Shown here: positions 16,293-19,575 of the stretch, in pieces
Numbering within the stretch: position 1 is the first letter of the stretch
Layout: every line of letters starts with the position of its first letter
Assembly: GCA_016776705.1 (NCBI GenBank)
Contig: JADHSW010000027.1
Span: forward strand, 1-19,575
Source of the DNA: Rhodospirillales bacterium
Lineage (GTDB): Bacteria; Pseudomonadota; Alphaproteobacteria; Rhodospirillales; JABHCV01
DNA length: 19,575 nucleotides
Direction: 5' to 3'
Translations under genes and position numbers: made by a program
Notes under the pieces: generated by a model
Told to the model about the DNA's origin: nothing
The model's input: the letters and a program-made list of their open reading frames with translations, nothing else
Databases searched by the model: none

Positions 16293-16373
16293 GATTTTTC
16301 CAAATATCCCCTCAGTTGATTATCAGGTCATAGATTTGGTGTGTTTTTGGCTTCTTGGCAAGGGGTGAGCGCT

Positions 16374-16401
16374 TTGCAACTGGCCTCGTGGCACGTATAA
16401 C
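16374..16401 (+). promoter_or_regulatory. Candidate promoter of the glycosyltransferase cluster, almost leaderless
   Basis: TTGCAA (16374-16379) and TATAAC (16396-16401) are separated by 16 nt. The -10 matches consensus at five of six positions. Transcription would start 6-7 nt further, at about 16407-16408, one or two bases before the ATG at 16409. This agrees with the lack of any ribosome binding site there. Confidence 0.45.
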
Positions 16402-16408
16402 AACGAAT

Positions 16409-17374
16409 ATGAGAATCCTGTTTATCACATCGACTCGCGTCGGTGACGCCATTCTTTCGACCGGCTTGCTTGATCATCTGATCAGGCAGCATCCCGGCGC
16501 AAAGATTACCGTCGCCTGTGGCGGTGCGGCGGCATCAGTGTTTGAAGCCGTTCCGGGACTTGAGAGAATCATCGTCCTCGACAAAATGGCCTTCTCACTA
16601 CATTGGCTCAGGTTGTGGGGGCTTTGCATCGGGCGTATTTGGGACGTTGTCGTTGATCTGAGGAATTCGCCGATGTATTTCGTTTTGCCGGCGCGAAAGC
16701 GCTGGCGCATCGGGCGGGCGCAACGGGTGGAACATCGCGTAAGACAACTGGCGGCAATTCTGGATTTGGCCGACACACCTCCTGCGCCCCATTTATGGCT
16801 CACCGAAGGTATCAAGGCTCGGGCAAGAGGCCTTGTCGGCGAAGGCGCTCGGGTCATTGCCGTCGGTCCAACGGCCAACTGGCGGGCGAAAACCTGGCGG
16901 GCTGAAAATTTTGTCGAGTTGATAGAACGACTGACCGGCCCGAGCGGAATCATTCCCGGTGGGCGTGTCGCCATCTTTGGTCGTGATGACGAAAGGCCAA
17001 GCGCCCTTAGCCTGATCGAGGCCGTGCCAGCCGAACGGCGCATTGATCTTGTCGGCCATCTGGATTTACTGGAAGCCTTTGCCTGCCTGAAGTGTTGTGA
17101 TTTTTACATTGGCAATGATTCGGGCCTGATGCATCTGGCTGCGGCGTCTGGAATACCAACGCTCGGCCTGTTTGGTCCCAGCCCGAAAGAGTTATACGCC
17201 CCATGGGGTGATTTTTGCGACGTTGCCGCGACCCGCGTCCCTTACGAAGAAATTTTCCCACCAAACTTCGACCACCGTGGCTCGGATACGCTGATGGACA
17301 GCCTGACGGTCGATGATGCTGAGCAGGCGGCTCGAGGTTTATGGAACCGTGCACAAGCGGAAGGCGGAACATGA
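16409..17374 (+). CDS. Glycosyltransferase family 9 (heptosyltransferase-like)
   Basis: The product has 322 residues from the ATG at 16409; an in-frame start at 16355 would add 18 residues before the fold begins. It is a GT-B enzyme. The N-terminal MRILFITSTRVGDAILSTGL is the acceptor-domain start of ADP-heptose:LPS heptosyltransferases. The C-terminal block FYIGNDSGLMHLAAASGIP, then LGLFGPSPKELYAPWG, is the nucleotide-sugar binding signature of GT9. Members act at the inner face of the inner membrane, adding heptose or related sugars to the lipid A core. The exact sugar is not determinable. Its stop overlaps the next glycosyltransferase start by 4 nt (ATGA). Confidence 0.9.
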   Translation: MRILFITSTRVGDAILSTGLLDHLIRQHPGAKITVACGGAAASVFEAVPGLERIIVLDKMAFSLHWLRLWGLCIGRIWDVVVDLRNSPMYFVLPARKRWRIGRAQRVEHRVRQLAAILDLADTPPAPHLWLTEGIKARARGLVGEGARVIAVGPTANWRAKTWRAENFVELIERLTGPSGIIPGGRVAIFGRDDERPSALSLIEAVPAERRIDLVGHLDLLEAFACLKCCDFYIGNDSGLMHLAAASGIPTLGLFGPSPKELYAPWGDFCDVAATRVPYEEIFPPNFDHRGSDTLMDSLTVDDAEQAARGLWNRAQAEGGT

Positions 17375-18153
17375 CAGGTGATCTGGAAAAACCGGTAAAT
17401 CTTTCAGTTCTTGTTGTTGCTCACAACGAGGAGAAGCGACTCGAAGAATGCCTGAAGCGAGTGGCCTTTGCCGATGATCTCGTGGTGGTGTTGGACAAAT
17501 GCAACGATGGAACCAAAGCCATTGCAGAGCGATTTGCGGCCCGAATTTTGGAAGGGGCATGGGAACTGGAAGGTGACAGGCGCAATGCAGGCATTGATTT
17601 TTGCCAGGGCGACTGGATACTGGAAGTTGACGCCGATGAATGGGTCAGCTCTGAGCTGGCGGCGGAAATAGATTCGCTGATAAAAACCGATAGTGGCGAT
17701 ATTTTTAATATTCCTGTCCACAATTACGTTGGGGGGCATTGGATTCGGCACGGTTGGGGAGGAAATTTTGGCAAGAATAGCTATCCTGGACTATTTCGCA
17801 AAGGGGTAAAAACCTGGGGACGTGAACGTGTCCACCCCCATTTGACCGTTACCGGCCGTCAGGGTGCGGATATCTCCAGTCCTCTCATTCATCATATCGA
17901 TGACAATATATCCGATATGATCCGGCGTTTTGATCGCTACACAACTGCGCGGGCCAAGGACCTGGTCGACAAGGGGGACTTGGGGTCGATTGTCAATATG
18001 ACGCGCAAAGTATTCTCCCGCTTCTGGAAATGTTACGTCGGGCGCAAAGGGTACCGGGAAAATGGTTACGGCGTCATCATCGGCATTCTGGCGGCAATCT
18101 ATCCACTGGTATCAACCTTGAAGGCGACGCTTGATGAAGGAGAGCAACCCTGA
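17371..18153 (+). CDS. Glycosyltransferase family 2, WaaE/LgtF-like (first of two tandem paralogues)
   Basis: The product has 260 residues from the ATG at 17371, which overlaps the upstream stop and has AAGGCGG before it. An upstream in-frame ATG at 17341 lies deep inside the previous gene and is less likely. It is a GT-A enzyme starting NLSVLVVAHNEEKRLEECL (nucleotide-sugar binding), with ADDLVVVLDKCNDGTKAIAE and the metal-binding EVDADEWV. Distal conserved blocks are YPGLFRKGVKTWG and RVHPHL, and a hydrophobic C-terminal helix (GVIIGILAAIYPLVSTL) may associate with the membrane. The pattern is nearest to WaaE/KdtX-type LPS core glucosyltransferases. The following gene is a clear paralogue. 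Confidence 0.9.
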   Translation: MTGDLEKPVNLSVLVVAHNEEKRLEECLKRVAFADDLVVVLDKCNDGTKAIAERFAARILEGAWELEGDRRNAGIDFCQGDWILEVDADEWVSSELAAEIDSLIKTDSGDIFNIPVHNYVGGHWIRHGWGGNFGKNSYPGLFRKGVKTWGRERVHPHLTVTGRQGADISSPLIHHIDDNISDMIRRFDRYTTARAKDLVDKGDLGSIVNMTRKVFSRFWKCYVGRKGYRENGYGVIIGILAAIYPLVSTLKATLDEGEQP

Positions 18154-18155
18154 AC

Positions 18156-18917
18156 ATGAGCGAAATTACCCTAAGCGCCTTGATTTCCGTTCATAACGAG
18201 GAAGCCCAACTGGCTGACTGCCTGGAGCGCCTTAAATTTGCTGACGAGATTGTCGTCCTGCTGGACAAGTGTACTGACGGATCGAAGGCTATCGCCGAGA
18301 AGTATACGGATCAGGTGTACGAAGGGGCCTGGGCACTGGAAGGCGAGCGGCGTAATGCGGGCATTGCCTGCTGCAACGGCAAATGGATCTTTGAGGTGGA
18401 TGCGGATGAGCGTGTGCCAGAGGCGCTGGCCGCAGAAATTCGGCATAGCATTGATACTACGTCTTTTGACTGGCATGAAATTCTCGTCGACAACTATATT
18501 GGTGGACGACTGGTTCGCTGGGGTTGGGGTGCGTCTTTTGGCAAGGCGGCCTATCCGGGGCTTTTCAAAAAAGGCGTAAAAGTCTGGGGCGCGCAACGGG
18601 TTCATCCTTCGCTTCAATGGTCGGGAAAGAAGGGGCCCATGTTGAGCTGTCGTCTGGAGCATTATGTGGATCGCAATATTTCCGACATGGTAAAACGACT
18701 GGATAATTATTCAACGGCCAAGGCAAAGGATCTTCGCGATGCGGGCGGCACTTGGGGCTCGACGGCGAATAATGTAAGGCGCCTTTTTTCGCGGTTCTTT
18801 AAATGTTACGTCCTGCGCAAGGGCTACCGGGAAGGCGGGTATGGACTGTTGATTGCCCTGTTCGCGGGACTTTATCCCCTGATCTCCCACCTTAAGGCGA
18901 AGTTGGAGGAAGACTGA
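18156..18917 (+). CDS. Glycosyltransferase family 2, WaaE/LgtF-like (second tandem paralogue)
   Basis: This 253-residue protein is co-linear over its whole length with the preceding one and, by eye, about half identical. Shared blocks include HNEE, the VLLDKCTDGSKAIAE element, EGAWALEGERRNAGI, the metal-binding EVDADERV, YPGLFKKGVKVWG, RVHPSL and FKCYVLRKGYRE. It has the same hydrophobic C-terminal segment. The ATG at 18156 begins 2 nt after the previous stop, with GAAGGAGAG some 14 nt upstream. Tandem duplication followed by divergence is the simplest reading, and the two probably add successive sugars to the same glycan. Sugar donors are not known. Confidence 0.9.
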   Translation: MSEITLSALISVHNEEAQLADCLERLKFADEIVVLLDKCTDGSKAIAEKYTDQVYEGAWALEGERRNAGIACCNGKWIFEVDADERVPEALAAEIRHSIDTTSFDWHEILVDNYIGGRLVRWGWGASFGKAAYPGLFKKGVKVWGAQRVHPSLQWSGKKGPMLSCRLEHYVDRNISDMVKRLDNYSTAKAKDLRDAGGTWGSTANNVRRLFSRFFKCYVLRKGYREGGYGLLIALFAGLYPLISHLKAKLEED

Positions 18918-19575
18918 GTGGCACGCATCGTTTTTGCCGATGACGGTATTGAATTTGACGGTAAAACGCCGGAGCAAAAACCATTGGGTGGTGTTGAATC
19001 ATCTGTGGTTAATTTGATGGAGGAGTTGGCCGGTCGGGGGCACGAGGTTCTGGTCAGGAACATGTGTGCCGCCCCTCTGATTCATAAGGGCGTCGACTGG
19101 GCCCCTATTCATACAGACACCCCTTACGGCAATATGCCAGTTGAGGCCGATCTGTATATTGCCAATCGGGGAGACAAATTGATCGGCTTGATGCCAAAGG
19201 CAAAACGCACCGTCTTCTGGATTCATAATCCGGCTAATTATCTGATGAAATGGCGCTATCTCAGGAAGCTCTGGCAGGTTCGTCCAGTTATTGTATTTAT
19301 TGGCGACTATCATGCGACGACTTATCCTGAATGGGCGCCGGGAGGCGAGCGCAAAATTATTCCTTACGGTATTCCCGAAATGTTTAGAACAGCCGAGCCA
19401 GCAACTGGAATTCCCGGACCCCGCGCAGTCTTTACTTCAAACCCGCTGCGTTCCCTTGACTGGTTGCTTGAGCAATGGCGTGATAATATTCAGCCGAATG
19501 TTCCGGGGGCAGAGCTGCATGTTTTTTCAGGCGCAGCGACGTACGGTTCTGTCGGCGACGCCAAGTCCCAGGCCA
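18918..19575 (+). CDS. Glycosyltransferase, GT4-like (C-terminus beyond window)
   Basis: This open frame runs to the window end, giving 219 codons. It starts with a GTG at 18918 directly after the previous TGA, and GAGGA lies 9 nt upstream. The N-terminus reads VARIVFADDGIEFDG, then PLGGVESSVVNLMEELAGRGHEV, the Gly-rich acceptor-domain start of GT-B enzymes of the GT4/GT1 type. TVFWIHNPANYLMKW and IIPYGIPEMF are the usual mid-protein blocks, the latter corresponding to the 'pNGvd' position. The catalytic E-x7-E region lies outside the window. It is the fourth consecutive glycosyltransferase, extending the polysaccharide cluster to the right. Confidence 0.85.
   Translation, partial: MARIVFADDGIEFDGKTPEQKPLGGVESSVVNLMEELAGRGHEVLVRNMCAAPLIHKGVDWAPIHTDTPYGNMPVEADLYIANRGDKLIGLMPKAKRTVFWIHNPANYLMKWRYLRKLWQVRPVIVFIGDYHATTYPEWAPGGERKIIPYGIPEMFRTAEPATGIPGPRAVFTSNPLRSLDWLLEQWRDNIQPNVPGAELHVFSGAATYGSVGDAKSQA

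Noticed and set aside
16474..17043. A 189-codon minus-strand frame
   Set aside because: It is fully antisense to the GT9 gene, whose motifs are unmistakable.
18171..18662. A 163-codon minus-strand frame
   Set aside because: It is a shadow of the second GT2 gene and a similar shadow occurs opposite the first paralogue, as expected from shared codon structure.

Overview
The window looks like a chromosomal stretch of an alphaproteobacterium, most likely in or near the Rhodospirillales. This rests on gene content and order: a long-chain polyprenyl diphosphate synthase divergent from a DUF2007 gene and a TrmN6-type methyltransferase, then glyQ-glyS-ppdK. It also rests on moderate GC and frequent GTG/TTG starts. 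The species cannot be named from the sequence alone.

Region 1 (1-2076) is the end of an integrated mobile element. It holds a leftward partial gene for a RovC/DUF2285-type regulator that runs off the window, a divergent small helix-turn-helix (excisionase-like) gene, and a complete tyrosine recombinase. The recombinase gene stops 6 bp from the 3' end of a tRNA-Pro(CGG) gene. The layout resembles the FseA-RdfS-IntS control unit of symbiosis-island ICEs, and the tRNA 3' end is the probable attachment site.

Region 2 (2200-11104) is core chromosome. It carries a polyprenyl diphosphate synthase (-), DUF2007 and a TrmN6-like methyltransferase (overlapping), a small membrane-anchored Cys4 protein, both glycyl-tRNA synthetase subunits (1-nt overlap), pyruvate phosphate dikinase and a LysE-family exporter. 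A good sigma70-type promoter lies before glyQ.

Region 3 (11160-14731) is the most interesting part. It contains a 620-residue protein with an unrecognised N-terminal region and a C-terminal cyclic-nucleotide-binding domain, then a group 1 truncated globin and a PAS/coiled-coil/class III nucleotidyl cyclase 19 nt apart. All catalytic residues of the cyclase are present and its purine-selecting residues are those of adenylate cyclases. Read together, these genes suggest a heme-gas (O2, NO or redox) to cAMP to cAMP-receptor module. That functional link is an inference.

Region 4 (14740-16292, - strand) is a two-gene unit: a YgfZ-type folate-binding protein and a small SAM methyltransferase that overlaps it by 4 nt.

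Region 5 (16374-19575, +) is the start of a surface-polysaccharide (probably lipopolysaccharide) cluster. It has a GT9 heptosyltransferase-like gene, two tandem co-linear GT2 paralogues and a GT4-like gene cut by the window end, all nearly contiguous or overlapping. No CRISPR array, rRNA or insertion sequence was seen, and no gene-free stretch exceeds about 240 bases.
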